A stretch of 64,000 nt of DNA from Biscogniauxia marginata (lineage: Eukaryota > Ascomycota > Sordariomycetes > Xylariales > Xylariaceae): positions 105,493-169,492 of the forward strand of contig MU404147.1 in NCBI GenBank assembly GCA_022695795.1. The letters run 5' to 3'. Within the stretch, counting starts at the first letter, position 1. Each line of letters opens with the position of its first letter. Positions 11,651-23,061 of this stretch are shown piece after piece. The position numbers and the translations under genes are program-made. Under the pieces are notes generated by a model that was given only the letters and a program-made list of their open reading frames with translations, was not told the origin of the DNA and did not search any database.

Positions 11651-13504
11651 ATGATGAAGACGTCCTTGGTCGAGCAATTCTGCAGGAGTATCCAGGAAGA
11701 GGCAACTACGAAACGGTTCAGGGACGCTGGGATCGGATTCTTGTTCATCGTATTCAACCAACTATTGGTTGTCCCTGCTCAGATTGTCCTTAATCTTCAC
11801 TCTGTCAACCTGCCAGCGTCGATCCTTGTGATGCTGTTACTATCTGTCCTGATGATCATTGCTAGTTATGTCAATGGAAGTGTTGCACAGTTCTACACCA
11901 AACATCTACGGGGACCAAGCGACTTTCTTAGCCGCCATATGTCTCTTGGATTTGTGGCATTGTTCGTTAAGCTTAACCAAGACCATATCACTGATAGCTC
12001 CGATGTACCAAAGATTGCTGGGACCTTTAGTAAGTGACAAACACAATCAGACAAGTAACTCGTAAGAAGGTTCTATAACTAATTATCCAATATAGTCATC
12101 ACTACTATTATGAGCTACCTGGGTGCATTCCTTTTTGCTGCCGGAGGTTTCAAGCTTGAGCAGCGAATCCGAGGTCTACACCAAAGGAAACACAATGATC
12201 TTGAAAGTAACAATAAGTCGTGGCCCAGTCCCTCCTCTGCCTGTCCAGCCACCCCTATAGAACGATCTTCCAAACGGATTTCCCAACTATCATCTCTCAG
12301 CATAGTGGTTGAGAAGAATGTGTCTCTCACATCGACTGAGCCGGCTACGAAGACCTCAACATGCCATTTCATTGATTTCCTGGTCCGTGACGCTCCAATA
12401 TGGATATGCCTCCTTCTCTTAGTCGGGGTCGGGCTTCCCATCTACCTAGCTACAAGATACGAGATGCCTTTTGAGGCGCTATGTTTCTTGCTACTTTGGA
12501 TCCTATCCATCCAATTTCAGAGATACCTGAGGTCCTCATTCGCCCTTCTACGCTACCCAAGAATCCGATCCACGTTAATTATATTCGCCAATCCGCTCCT
12601 CATGACCTGGGCTCTCGGATCGGCCTACCTATGGACCAAGGTAGCTTGCACGAGGCAGACTATCAACGTGGTCGTCACTAACTTCCGGCGCCACAACTCC
12701 CTCGCTGATTGCCTTGTCAACATAATCAAGGATCATGACCTGCCCTCGAACCTAGGCGCTGGTGATCTCGCGGCTCCGATATTAGACGCGGGCATTGTGT
12801 GCCTGGGCCTCAAGATGTACGAATACCGCGCGGAGCTATGGGCTAGCTTCGGCACGGTATTCTCGACTTGCACGCTGCTTGCGGTAATAAACGTGTTCCT
12901 CAATGTTCTCGTGGGCCATGCGGTCGGTTTGCAGCGCGAGGAGGCCATCGCCTTCGCGGGGCGCTCCGTCACCATGGCATTAGGCGTGCCCGCCATCGAG
13001 AACCTCGGCGGCAGCACCACGCTCATGAGCGCCGTCGCCATATTCAGCGGCATCCTGTTCCACATGACCGGGGACTGGGTATTTTCGGCACTGCGCATCA
13101 ACGATCGGGCATCGCAACAGTGCGACCTCCCTCACCCGGAAACCCACTTGCCGGTACCGCCGCCGTCGTTAGTCGAGGAGAACAGCGCTACCACCGCAAA
13201 AGCCATCAGTGGTGACGACACGAAAAAAGCCGGTGTGACGGTCAGCGTTAGCGAGACATCCGAAGAGAAGCTGAACGATGTGGGCGGATGTGGTACGGAC
13301 GATAGAGACGAGTCCACAGTGGTGGCTGCTGGTGTGATGGTGGGAATCAACGCCGCTGCCATGGGCACCGCATACCTTATCGAGCGAGACTCGAGGGCTA
13401 CCGCGTATTCGGCGCTGTCAATGACGGTATTTGGGGCCATGACGGTAGCACTGACAGCACTACCTGGTGTTTCCGAGGCTATGGTAGCTCTTACATCGAT
13501 ATGA
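11651..13504 (+). CDS. LrgB-like integral membrane protein
   Basis: Member of the LrgB/CidB-like family; plant relatives (PLGG1) export glycolate/glycerate from chloroplasts, while the fungal role is not established. Two exons, 11651-12029 and 12096-13504, are joined across a 66-nt intron (GTAAGT...TATAG), giving 595 aa. I chose the ATG-ATG start at 11651/11654 because no ATG precedes it in frame. The N-terminal part has several membrane segments (GFLFIVFNQLLVVPAQIVL; ILVMLLLSVLMIIASYV). A variable, serine-rich hydrophilic loop follows around residues 150-225. The conserved C-terminal transport half then contains glycine-rich helices (FAGRSVTMALGVPAIENLGG). A second soluble insert near residues 485-535 precedes the last helices. 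The frame is intact. Family call is good; substrate is unknown. Confidence 0.85.
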
Positions 13505-15285
13505 TCGGAGTCATGGTGGGTCGGATTTGTCTATTTCTAGGGCAGCGATCGTGACCGGCGTTGGTTTCTTGTATTTTGGACCGGATGGATTGCGATCTGT
13601 TATGAGTGATGGGACAACGAAGGCCGATGATGACGACAGGACGACGCTATGAAGGGGTACTGATGTGAGATGGTATCTAAAGGGATAAAAAGACATCTGA
13701 TATGATACGTACACATAGTATGGTACGGTACTGATATCGGATCGATGTAGTCTAGGTTGTTACCGAGAAGAGGGCTAAGAAGGAGAAGCTGGCCTTGAGA
13801 CATTAGCAGATGATACCACACGCATGAATACACTCACGTATCCATACAAGACTCCTTTTGAATAGGCAGCTATGCATGAGGCTAGTAGTAGTAGGTCTCT
13901 AGCAGTTGGTTCAGAGCTGCCTCTTTATGAATAGACTTGATTTCCATGCTCATGAGTGCTGTTCCCCATTTTAATATTCGCAGCATAGCTGGCAGATGTC
14001 ACGGTAGTTCATACCGAGGTAAGGGTCCACAAACCTTCAAGTCTTCTCAAAGAACGCTGTCCCGTCCCCCGCTAACTCATGTTGTCTTACGTCCAGACGA
14101 AAACCTCGCGGCCGCCTAACGAATGAAGCACCACCATTTATAATTGTCCATATATACGTGCCATGGCGTCGGATGTATATTGCCTCTATGGTCGGCCCGG
14201 TTAAGCATAAGGGGGCGGAGGGATCGCCGTCGATTGTCTCAATGGAAGATCGTCGAAATAGAGAAGGAGAGGGACGACAGAGATAAAGGAAAATTCGGGG
14301 AACCAGCGGTCGAATCGCTGCACGTCGACGTCGCATATCTTCGATCCCGTCGCAAAACTCCGATCACGTCGCGCACGCGATCGTACGCGAGGATGTTAGG
14401 GCGGACGTACAGGATGAACTTGTATTTTTAGATGATTCCTAGCAAATAATTTTCCAGAAGAATACATCTTACATTCATAAAAATAAAAATTCAAGTGTCT
14501 GCTCTTATATCGTTATACATGACCAGGACAGCATATGGCGGGATAGGAGCGACCCGGTCCCCGTTGATGGTAGTCGTAAACAGATACATATGGGCATAAC
14601 AAGCTGGTATTATCTCGGGAACCAATACGGTTCGTATATAGGTGAATTATGTTTGTAAGAGTATGTACCACGGCAAGTGTTATGACGTATAGCGAGGTCA
14701 GTTCCGTTTCTATCTGGCTTCGTCTAGAAGCGTATGGAAAGGGAATATTTTGCTAGTGATCTGTCTCTCTCTCTCTCCGTCTCTCTCTTTTAAAAAAAAT
14801 TTCCCCCATATCTTTTACATTTGAAAGTAGGGACCTTATACATCGTACGGATGGCCTCGCCATTTCCCCAACGTTACATTCGACAACTATCTCAGTTCTG
14901 CTACCAGTTTCGTAGAAATTTGTTGCTAGATGACTATGAAACAACACATATAGGCTTTGATAAGGGATATCGAGGGGAGTTCGTGGTAAGGATTGATTGC
15001 ATGTGCGTCAGATGAAGTAGTGACTGAGATCCGGCAAAGTGATAATAGAAAGACTTAGTAGGCACATTTACGACATAGAAAACTTCTTAGGTATACTCGA
15101 GGCTCTCTAGATTCATCGTCAAGTGAAGTATCTATAATACTAGCAAGACATGATGACCATACAGCCGCGGTAGAGATCTGATTCGAGTGAATCCGTGGAT
15201 AATCTGTTTCTGGGCCTTAGGTGGGTTATTTTCGTCCGGCGTCAGGGGATCTAGGAGTGATGAGGTCTTCTGAGATGGCAGGATC
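13505..15285. other. Intergenic between convergent genes
   Basis: This lies between the 3' ends of the LrgB-like and Pin1 genes. Short frames on both strands (for example around 14037-14431) have no motifs or splice support. A TC-rich simple repeat lies at 14761-14790. Confidence 0.5.
14761..14790. repeat. (TC)n microsatellite
   Basis: A run of CT dinucleotides with one interruption (CCGT), followed by a T/A-rich stretch. It is intergenic. Confidence 0.8.
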
Positions 15286-15872
15286 CTATTCAAGCCTCTC
15301 AATTAGGTGCAAACCACTCGCTGTCTCGACAACACCGCTCATCTGGCCCGGCTGCAATGCGAATGCAGCTTCCTCGAATTCCTTCTGCATGTCTCCTTTC
15401 CCGAAATATCCCAAGTCGCCCCTCTTCCTCGCAGAGCTGCAGTCGCTTTCGCTCATGGCTAGCTCCCCTAGTGACACAGTGCCGCTCTTGATCTTCTGTT
15501 CATGATCCTTGATGATTGAATTGGCCTCGTCCTTGCTTCGCGTGATCTGACTCTCTCGCCAGCTCGCGGGTCGTCGACTGTCTCGGTGCTTTACCAGCAG
15601 ATGCGCGGCGCGGATCTTGCCCTCGGGACGGGAAGTGGAGGAGGACTGGGAGGAGGAGTGGTGGGTTGCCATGTACTTCTTGAGTTTCTCGGTATCGGTG
15701 CCTGAGGGTGGTTCCCATCGTGATATCTTCTCAAGTGCGTTGAAGTAGTACGGGAGGTTTTTGGAGTTGCTATGGCGAACTTCCCAGCCCTGTGGAAGAC
15801 CGCTGTCGTCCTGAGCTAGCAGTCAGTATATCTTCCTTCAATCAAATTCAATCAAATACCAGGAATCTGCAT
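15286..15872 (-). CDS. ESS1: Pin1/Ess1-type peptidyl-prolyl isomerase
   Basis: Phosphorylation-dependent parvulin isomerase that twists pSer/pThr-Pro bonds, classically on the RNA polymerase II C-terminal domain. Exon 1 is only 13 nt (15872-15860, encoding MQIP plus one base). It joins exon 2 (15815-15286) across a 44-nt intron ending ACTGCTAG, for 180 aa, the normal length. The WW domain (GLPQGWEVR...YYFNALEKISRWEPP) spans about residues 9-43. The rotamase domain spans about 68-180, with the expected basic pocket (HLLVKHRDSRRPASW) and the SARKRGDLGYF and GLHLIERLE motifs. Using the nearer acceptor (CTCAG) would break the frame, so the TAG acceptor is preferred. The other RNA polymerase II-linked gene, RPB9, lies next to it on the opposite strand. 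Confidence 0.93.
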
Positions 15873-17160
15873 CGTGAATGAAGATCGAGAGGTCTTCCGG
15901 GCAAGAATCACGAGAATGGTAGGGACCAAAGAAGCTCACCATTGTGTTATACAGAGAGTTCTCGTGAAATTTTACGATGGAGTAGTGCTGTCCCCGAAAA
16001 CTGAAGAAGCCCGATACGGTGATGAAGGGAGAGGGTATGTGAGGAGTAAAGGAGACAAAATCCTCGAGAAATCGATCAGGGATTGTTGTCGGAGGGGGCT
16101 AGAAAATCGAACCGTCTCGATTGAACGTGTTGCGCCTCCAGATAATTTCTGGCTGCTGCTCTTGTCAAAAAGGGAAAAAGCAGATGAAAAAGAGGGCGTA
16201 CTAGCGGCAGAGTGAAAGCTTCAAATATTGGCGTGGCCTAGATTCCCACGCTGCGGGCTGCGAAGTAGCTACTCTCACTTGGCCGTCTGAATAATCAATG
16301 CTGGTTTGCTTAAGAAGTTCCAGTCACGAGGCCACCGATGATGCAGAGTTGGGCGGGGCAACCAGTCTGTCTATTGCTTGGCACAGCAACGGCTCGGCTG
16401 AGGCGAAACGAAACGCGGGGTGAGTACCCGACTGGACCTTAGGTACCTGGATTACATCATTGAAGTACCTAGGTAGGTACATTACAGTGTACACTGTTCG
16501 AAACCAACTTAGATACGGTGCGAAGCATAGGCCACCACCAGTGACTCAACCCTTACCTCTCTCGTCCAACAAAGTGGACTGACTGGATAATAAATAGATG
16601 GGACCTCAGTGAATAGAAGACTGAACCTTACGACGGGGGCTTAGATAATAGAAGTAGGTACCTTAGGTACCTGAATAGGTTGTTTGGCCAGCAGACAATA
16701 GACCACATGTTATCTAGCGTGAGGTCGTTTTTGCAAGCTTCCATTCAAGTTCTTTCTTACCAATTTGAAGCTTCTCCTAGCCCATTTAGATTGCTTGCTA
16801 GCGTCGGATCGTTGACTTATCTTTCTTTCAATACCTACCTCTACCTACCTACCTACTACAACTGCATCCACCAACACCAAGTGCCATCACCTCCATCATA
16901 ATCACCTTCATTTTTATCCCCACCTCCATTCACCGCAATCAATTTACTACGGTACTTTGTTTCCCACCACATAAAAGAGGATTTCCACCACTAACACGAA
17001 GCTCGTTCCTTGCAACCTTTCCACCCCTTGCTTCGCCAGACAGACGATAGTATCGGTCCTGACACAACATCAAACACTTCCCTTAGCTTGTTGAACGAGC
17101 CACCTCATATCAAATCAACGTTCCTATCGCCTCGCTTGTGGAGGACAACCGCCAACCACG
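15873..17160. other. Bidirectional promoter region, Pin1 / RPB9
   Basis: 1.29 kb separates the two divergent start codons. It holds CCTAGGTAGGTAC near 16465-16480, GTAGGTACCTTAGGTACC near 16653 and a CTACCTACCTACC pyrimidine-rich tract near 16840-16857. The C/T-rich stretch just before RPB9 resembles a fungal transcription start region. A 113-codon open frame near 15874 is not supported by motifs. Confidence 0.5.
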
Positions 17161-17826
17161 ATGGCCACTCCAAACTCGACAGCTGATGGCGACGCCCCCA
17201 AGAACAACCTCGAGCAGATCACCTTTCGCTTCTGCTCCGAATGCTCCAACATGTTGTACCCCAAAGAGGACGAGGATTCTCACAAGCTGCAGTTCACCTG
17301 CCGTACTTGCCAGTACACCGAAGAGGCCACCTCCAGCTGCGTCTTCCGCCATGTTATGAACAGCGCCGCTGGTGAGACCGCCGGTGTCACCCAGGATGTC
17401 GGATCGGACCCCACGGTTCGTAATTCTGTTCCTTCTTCTGACCCTGTTGCCCTAGTCTCTGCCGATAACAGCCTGGCCGTCTGCCTTCGATGTGGCGTGA
17501 CTTTGCTCCACTGTGACCGGTGTAAGGACCCTGCATCAGTCGAGGAGTACAACTACTACGTGGTCAACCATCCCGATTTTGCTGTCACAAGATCCCTGGA
17601 CTACATTCGACTAGCCAGCTATTGGAACGCTCTGGACGCCGAGGGAAAAGCTGCCTGGGATGATCGATTTGCTTCATGTGGGGGCTTGATCATGGCTCAT
17701 CTCTCACAGGATGGTATCACTCAATACCTGCCATTCGACATTGCCCTCAATCCCAACGCCGACCCACCAGAGGCGCTAGAGATGGATGTCGACGACTACT
17801 ATGACAGCACCGACATCCTTGCATGA
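17161..17826 (+). CDS. Alternative RPB9 form with replaced C-terminus (unspliced)
   Basis: If intron 1 of RPB9 is not removed, the first exon continues without a stop to TGA at 17824-17826, giving 221 aa. Residues 1-85 are the RPB9 N-terminal zinc ribbon. Residues 86-221 are unrelated to RPB9, and I do not recognise them. They contain C108, C111, C118 and C121 ([14 protein letters not shown]), a mixed helical region with aromatic residues ([19 protein letters not shown]), and an acidic tail ([18 protein letters not shown]). 411 nt of stop-free sequence in the frame of exon 1, with balanced codon use like the flanking exon, is unlikely for an ordinary fungal intron. Use could be controlled by intron retention at the weak donor, or by early polyadenylation. 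Whether it is translated is inference. Confidence 0.55.
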   Translation: MATPNSTADGDAPKNNLEQITFRFCSECSNMLYPKEDEDSHKLQFTCRTCQYTEEATSSCVFRHVMNSAAGETAGVTQDVGSDPTVRNSVPSSDPVALVSADNSLAVCLRCGVTLLHCDRCKDPASVEEYNYYVVNHPDFAVTRSLDYIRLASYWNALDAEGKAAWDDRFASCGGLIMAHLSQDGITQYLPFDIALNPNADPPEALEMDVDDYYDSTDILA

Positions 17827-18399
17827 GTGCGATGGTTAATGATTTGACGTCTCGCGTCTTATTCTTACCATTCTCTGTGTGTGCTTGGAGACCATTGCGG
17901 AACCGAGCGACCCTCTTGCGCTACGATGCCCTCCCGGATGAACCCATACCCTAGGAGCCCTTGGACCCCTATTACACCCATTCCCTGTATACCAGGATGT
18001 ATCCAATCATTAATTGGTTAAAGATGAGCATCGGCATCCCCCCGACTTCAATATCAATTTGGAAGCCAGGCAGTCAGGCAGTTTTAGGCAGAGTGATGTT
18101 CTTTGGCTTCCTCCCTAGCAACAGGGCACCCAGCTTTGGGGAGCATGCATTTTGTATGAACTCTCTGTTGCTGAACCTGGTGCTGACGTATGTCTTGTCA
18201 TCTAGCTCCCTCGGTCGAACAAGACCTGCCCAGCATGCAGGCATGAGGAAGCCGTTTTCTTCCAATCTCAGCAACGTAGTGCCGAAACTGGCATGGTGAG
18301 TATCGGCCTGTCTTAGATGCATCATGAAAAGATCAAGTGTCTGATCATTGATAGAAACTCTTCTATGTGTGCTGCGAATGCGGTCATATCTTCCAATGA
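17161..18399 (+). CDS. RPB9: RNA polymerase II subunit RPB9 (canonical spliced form)
   Basis: Small zinc-ribbon subunit of RNA polymerase II needed for start-site choice, fidelity and TFIIS-stimulated cleavage. Exons 17161-17415, 18206-18295 and 18355-18399 join in phase 0 and encode 129 aa, close to the usual 120-125. The N-terminal ribbon uses C25, C28, C47 and C50. The C-terminal ribbon uses C93, C96, C121 and C124, and the conserved [14 protein letters not shown] and [13 protein letters not shown] blocks are present. Intron 1 is unusually long (790 nt) with a weak donor GTTCGT, but it has a good CTGAC branch sequence about 20 nt before acceptor TCTAG. Intron 2 is 59 nt with GTGAGT. The long intron contains an in-frame coding extension, listed separately. 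Exons 2 and 3 are too short to be seen as open frames on their own. Confidence 0.92.
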
Positions 18400-19010
18400 T
18401 CACGAATCCACAACTCATGATTTCTGCAGCCTTGAGGTTACCTAGGTATATGCAGGGACTTTTTATGCCGCCGTTGATTTGAGGCTATGCATGGAATCGG
18501 AGTCTGGAGCGGGTCCGCGGCATCCATACGATTGACGCCAGGACTCGGCATAGTCATCTTGAGACATAGGGAATGCCATTATACGTTACTTCTAATGCTA
18601 CATCGTCGTACCTATTCAAGCTATCGTACACCATTTTGTGAATCACATGACGCCGAGAACGATTGTTAATATAAGAGTATCACCAGAACATGCGAGAAGT
18701 ACAACCTGAGGGGAGGATGGTACTTGGAGGATTTGTATTTTCGATCCCGAAGATGGCCTGGAGCACTGGAGATCGCGGGCGGGTTATTTTCTGCAACGCC
18801 GACACACCATGTGAACCAACTTCTGCTAAATGTACACACTATGGTATAATAAGGTGTGATTCTTTGCGTCTGTCTAGCGTCCCTACGAGATTATCACCAA
18901 TAACTCCTATCTGTGCTGGCTCGACGTCATTCGCGCTACAGCACACTCTTTCTAAAAAAAACAACCAATTTATATCTCTTCTTTCCACCCCTTTGCTAGG
19001 CGCTACAGCC
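18400..19010. other. Intergenic between convergent genes
   Basis: Downstream sequence of RPB9 and of the uL14m gene. It has a CCTAGGTA word near 18440 and otherwise nothing recognisable. Confidence 0.5.
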
Positions 19011-19573
19011 TTACGCATGCGTAGGCGCCATACTCAGGATCTTACTCCACTTACGTCTTCTCAGCTCAGCACCCACGACACCGTTGACGCGAGTGCCGAC
19101 GGGGTCGCCGGCCTTATTGATGAGGACGCAAGCATTGTCGTCGAAGCGCACCACACTGCCGTCAGGTCGCTGCACCTTCTTCTTCGTCCGCACGACGATA
19201 GCATGTCGGATATCTCCACGTTTCACCTTGTTCGCTGCCGAGGCCGCGCCCATACCTGCGTCACTAGCCCCGCGTTGTTTCTGCACAATCGCTACGATTC
19301 TGTCCCCTATATGATGAAGAAAAAGGCGTCCGAGTGAGTAACTCGATTTCTTTACACGGCACGGGGAGACTTCTCGCGATGTTCAATGGTTCGTACCTAT
19401 CGTTGCGTGCCGCTTCTGACCGACGACAAGCGCGCACTCGACAATGGCGGCCCCCGAGTTGTCGATGCAGTTCAGCATAGTCTAGGTTGGTCCCTCTAGT
19501 CAGCCAATAGCCCGGGAAATATTCGGATAATAAAGACCTGAAATTTGCCAAATTTTACCTTTAGTTGAATCAT
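19011..19573 (-). CDS. MRPL38: Mitochondrial ribosomal protein uL14m
   Basis: Large-subunit mitochondrial ribosomal protein of the uL14 family (yeast Mrpl38). It sits at the subunit interface of the mitoribosome. Exons are 19573-19559 (15 nt, encoding MIQLK), 19481-19397 and 19306-19011, joined in phase into 131 aa, a normal length. The first exon has donor GTAAAA and its acceptor is ACCTAG. The second intron has donor GTACGA and acceptor ATATAG. The joined N-terminus begins [16 protein letters not shown], the classic uL14 start. The central part carries the conserved [13 protein letters not shown] and [16 protein letters not shown] blocks, and the C-terminal [20 protein letters not shown] block follows. 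Without the 15-nt exon the conserved start is lost, so this exon is well supported. The gene shares a 1.24-kb divergent upstream region with SET9. Confidence 0.93.
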
Positions 19574-20814
19574 GTTGGGCGGTGTACCCTGATGCAGGGC
19601 CCAATCCAATTCGCGATGCGATGCGATGCGATGTGTATGACTTATTGATGCTTGCGGTGATGTTTAGTAATGTGGGATCTTCACCTTCCGAGGCTCTGCC
19701 CTTGGAAAAATTGGGCGGACGGGTCCCGAGGCTGAAGACAGCCGGCAAGGCAGGCTTTGTTGGTTGATTGGCCCAGACCCCGAGTCCAGCTCCTGGTCCC
19801 CACACCAAGGGGGGCTTTCTTTTTAAGTGGTCGACAGTTAGTGATCACAGCACGGATCTGAATTCCAAGGTACCTAACTGGGGCCTCCCCTGACCCGCTA
19901 TAGCCTTGTGTGGCTTGGTGGCTTATAGTGCGGCCCATGCATTCATGGTTGGAACCTTCTTATTCAATTCAGGTGGTAGGAGGGCCCCAGTCCCCCCGTC
20001 CTGCAACATCATCGTCATCGGCACCCCCGTCCATCTTCCCAAATTGGAATTGGTCGCAATCTGGTTGACCTGCCACCCTCTTTTCCCGCAATTTTGCGCT
20101 CACGCTCACCAAAACCCGCCGGGTTAGCTGTCAAGTAGAGTTGGATCTCTTTCACTTGCTTCTCCATCCTCCTGTCTTACATATCTACTACCTAGATAAT
20201 AGAACTAGGACGGTTTTCTTCCCTTGGCCTATCCACCGATTTATCTGTCTGTCTCTTCCATGTCTACAGCCAATCCTGCTGAGGTTCGCTTTTCCTAGCC
20301 GTCGATGAGAGCTATCGTGAATGCCGGAGACCTCGCTTACACTTTCTGTGCTTTTTTCGCCGTTCCTCTCCTTTCTATCTTGCCTCGTCCAAGAATTGGC
20401 ATGACGGTAGCCTCCATATCGTCTCCTTTCATTCAAATTGGCTTGTGACGGTGAAGCCGAGGGCATATTGTCGGGTGACATATGAGTGGCTACATTTCAG
20501 TCTGAATATATCAATAGGCCACGTCTTGGATTTGCATTTGTCTGACTGAAAATTTCACTCGGACCTCGTTGCATCAAAATAATCACCACAGCCTCAGAGA
20601 CGCCCGGGACTTTCTTTTGGGGGCTACGGGGTGGCCTGTGAACAAGACCCTCGCACACTCCTTTGAACCTCTTCTGCAAACTTGCGGCCAACCAACCAAC
20701 AACAACTTTCTTCGAACTTGTTATTACTTCCAATTCCCTCCATTCTTCGCCCATCATCTCCGACCTCCCTCATCCTGTCCCGCTCCGCTTGTTGCGCACC
20801 ACTTTCTTGCGACG
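19574..20814. other. Bidirectional promoter region, uL14m / SET9
   Basis: 1.24 kb between divergent starts. It contains a GATGC tandem near 19612-19635, just upstream of the uL14m start, and pyrimidine-rich sequence before SET9. An open minus-strand frame at 20188-20481 has no recognisable motif. Confidence 0.5.
19612..19635. repeat. GCGAT/GATGC pentanucleotide tandem
   Basis: About four to five direct copies of the pentamer GCGAT (equivalently GATGC) about 40 bp upstream of the uL14m start codon. Confidence 0.75.
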
Positions 20815-23061
20815 ATGCCTTCGACACCTCCCTCTCTCAAGAAGCAGCCCCTTACTTTGGCCCAATTGTCCTCTTATGATGATATTTTGACCGATGCGCT
20901 TGTCGATCAGGTAAGTCAACATATTCCATATGCTTGCGCAATCCTATTAGCCTCTCCGAGCGGCGTGAGCCGACTGACACTCGCCTAGACCTTCTACTGG
21001 ACTACGATCCCGAAGAACCGCCCTTCCTACCATCCCTCGAGGGGCATCAAGGAAGATGAAATAACAAAAATCGTCCAATCTCACCTCATCATCGACCCAG
21101 ATCCTGAAGTCGCTGAATCCAAGTTGCTTGCGACGGACGGATTGCGCAAATTCTACAATGCGCTCAAGACTAGCAAGGAGAAGGATGACTTCCGTGCCCA
21201 TTTGCGCCGTTACATGCAGATATACCTCCCTGATTGCCCTTTCGAGGTCTCCTCGACCAACCGATACACGATTGTCACACATGAAGCTGCAGTGACTGCG
21301 CGCAAGTTCCTCAAGAGAGGCCAGCCTATCAAGTACCTTTCTGGTATCCGGGTTGCTATCACAGACAAGGAGGATAAGGAACTTTCCAAGCGCAAGAAGG
21401 ACTTTAGTATTGTGGTCAGCTCAAGAAACAAGTGCGCTGCTCTCTTCATGGGTCCCGCGAGATTCGCCAACCACGACTGCGCAGCCAATGCGCGACTCGT
21501 GATTACTGGTCAATCGGGTATCGAAATTGTTGCGACGCAGAATATCGAGGTTGGGGACGAGATTACCGTATCATACGCGGACAACTACTTTGGCGACGAC
21601 AATTGCGAGTGTTTGTGCAAGACGTGCGAAGACAATGTGGCCAATGGGTGGTCGCACGCCGAAGGCGGTGTTGCGCTGAAGAAAAGTATTGAAGAACCAG
21701 TCTCTGAAGGGTATTCACTGCGTCGACGAAGACGAGACGATAGTTGCGCATCGGCATCTCGAACGCCGTCGGTCACCCCTGATATCAGACCTAGAATTCG
21801 GAAGACAAAATCTAAGACCGCAAAGGCGGACTCCGACATGGTGTCTTTGGCCGGATCGCCAGAGCCTCAGGGTATTCTGCGCCAGAAGAGAAAGCGAGAA
21901 TTCGACTCGCTGCAGACCCCCCCTGTGACTCCGGCGAAAAGGCTTAAGACTCTTCAGTATGAAGTGCAGCCAGTAGCCGTGCCTCCAAATTTGTCCAGGC
22001 GGAGTAGCGATGACACGTCACTCAGCGGGAACTCTGTATCTGAGTCGGGGAGTGCAGAACTTGTCATGACTGACGCTTCGACTCCCGAACAAGATATTAA
22101 AGAGCCAATCTTGCAGTCGCCAGTATTAACTCCGATGAAACAGCAGATGTCAATGAAACAAGAGGATATCGATATCTCTTCACTATCGGAAGTTGGATTC
22201 ACACCTTTGCTGGACACGCGAGAAACTAGCTCCGAGGCACCGCTGCCCACTATCGAGATTACAACACAACCTAACCGAGAACTAGCTACGATCCTTCCCG
22301 TTAGTGATTGCATCGATGTCCTCCCACTTGTTGACCCTATTGCTCTGCCACCTCCAGTCGCCCCCGTCTCCAACAACGCGGATGACGATACCCAAAGCCT
22401 CCGTGCAGAGAATTCATCTTCTGAGGAGCCCGCCCGTGGACGCACCCGTGTGAGAGGCAGGCCACGAAAGGGCGAGGAGCGAAAAGAGGCAGATAGCGAC
22501 GAGGAACCCTCTATCCCGTCTCGCAAGCGTACCCCAGGCGATTATACGCTCACCCCAGTGTTACTCTCCGAGCCCAACACTGCCTGGATTCACTGTATAG
22601 TGTGCAGTGAGCCTTTTGTGCAACAAAATGCCTACTACACTCGAAGCTCATGCCCGCGATGCGAACGCCACTCGAAGCTTTACGGCTATCAATGGCCGAA
22701 GACTGAGAAGGAGGGCAAGAATGACAAGGAGGAACGTATTCTTGATCACCGCACCATCCATCGATTCCTAACGGCGGATGATGAGGCTAAGATTCGCGGG
22801 CGCAAACCCCCATCCAGCTTCACTAAGCCAAGTCCCAAAGTGACCGCTGTCACTACCGTCGTTGTTACTGCAACAACAAGTGCAACAACAAGTGAGACTC
22901 CGGCGAAGAGGGGCAGAGGTCGGCCCAGAAAGAATCCTCTACCAGCAGCTGGCCCTGAGAACGAATATGGGGACGAAGACAAGGACGGAGATGATGATGC
23001 TAGCAACACTAGACGCAGTATTCGAAGAAGACATCCAAGCCAGAGGATTGTCGAATGCTAG
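20815..23061 (+). CDS. set9: SET9 (KMT5) histone H4-K20 methyltransferase
   Basis: Nuclear SET-domain enzyme that methylates lysine 20 of histone H4. Exons 20815-20910 and 20989-23061 are joined across a 78-nt intron (GTAAGT...CCTAG), giving 722 aa. The N-terminal block (LTLAQLSSYDDILTDALVDQ, then TFYWTTI) is typical of fungal SET9. The SET domain covers about residues 115-245 and includes RFANHDCAANAR (near 190-201), EITVSYADNYFG, and the post-SET cysteines CECLCKTC. A long disordered serine/proline region follows. It contains two AT-hook motifs (VRGRPRKG near 520 and RGRGRPRKN near 675). Between them is the conserved C-terminal CxxC...CPRCERHSKLYGYQWPKT segment, near 568-615. The frame is intact. 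Confidence 0.95.

Noticed and set aside
12733..13101. 122-codon minus-strand frame inside the LrgB-like gene
   Set aside because: Shadow of the well-supported plus-strand coding sequence.
14313..14331. tRNA T-arm-like stem-loop (CAGCG GTCGAAT CGCTG)
   Set aside because: The loop lacks the invariant TTC start, and no acceptor, D or anticodon arm could be placed around it.
15874..16215. 113-codon plus-strand open frame upstream of Pin1
   Set aside because: It lies in the Pin1 5' flank, has a low-complexity charged composition, and no recognisable domain.
17161..17826. A 221-aa RPB9-like fusion as the only product of the locus
   Set aside because: The missing second zinc ribbon was found in small exons at 18206-18295 and 18355-18399, so the long reading frame is at most an alternative form.
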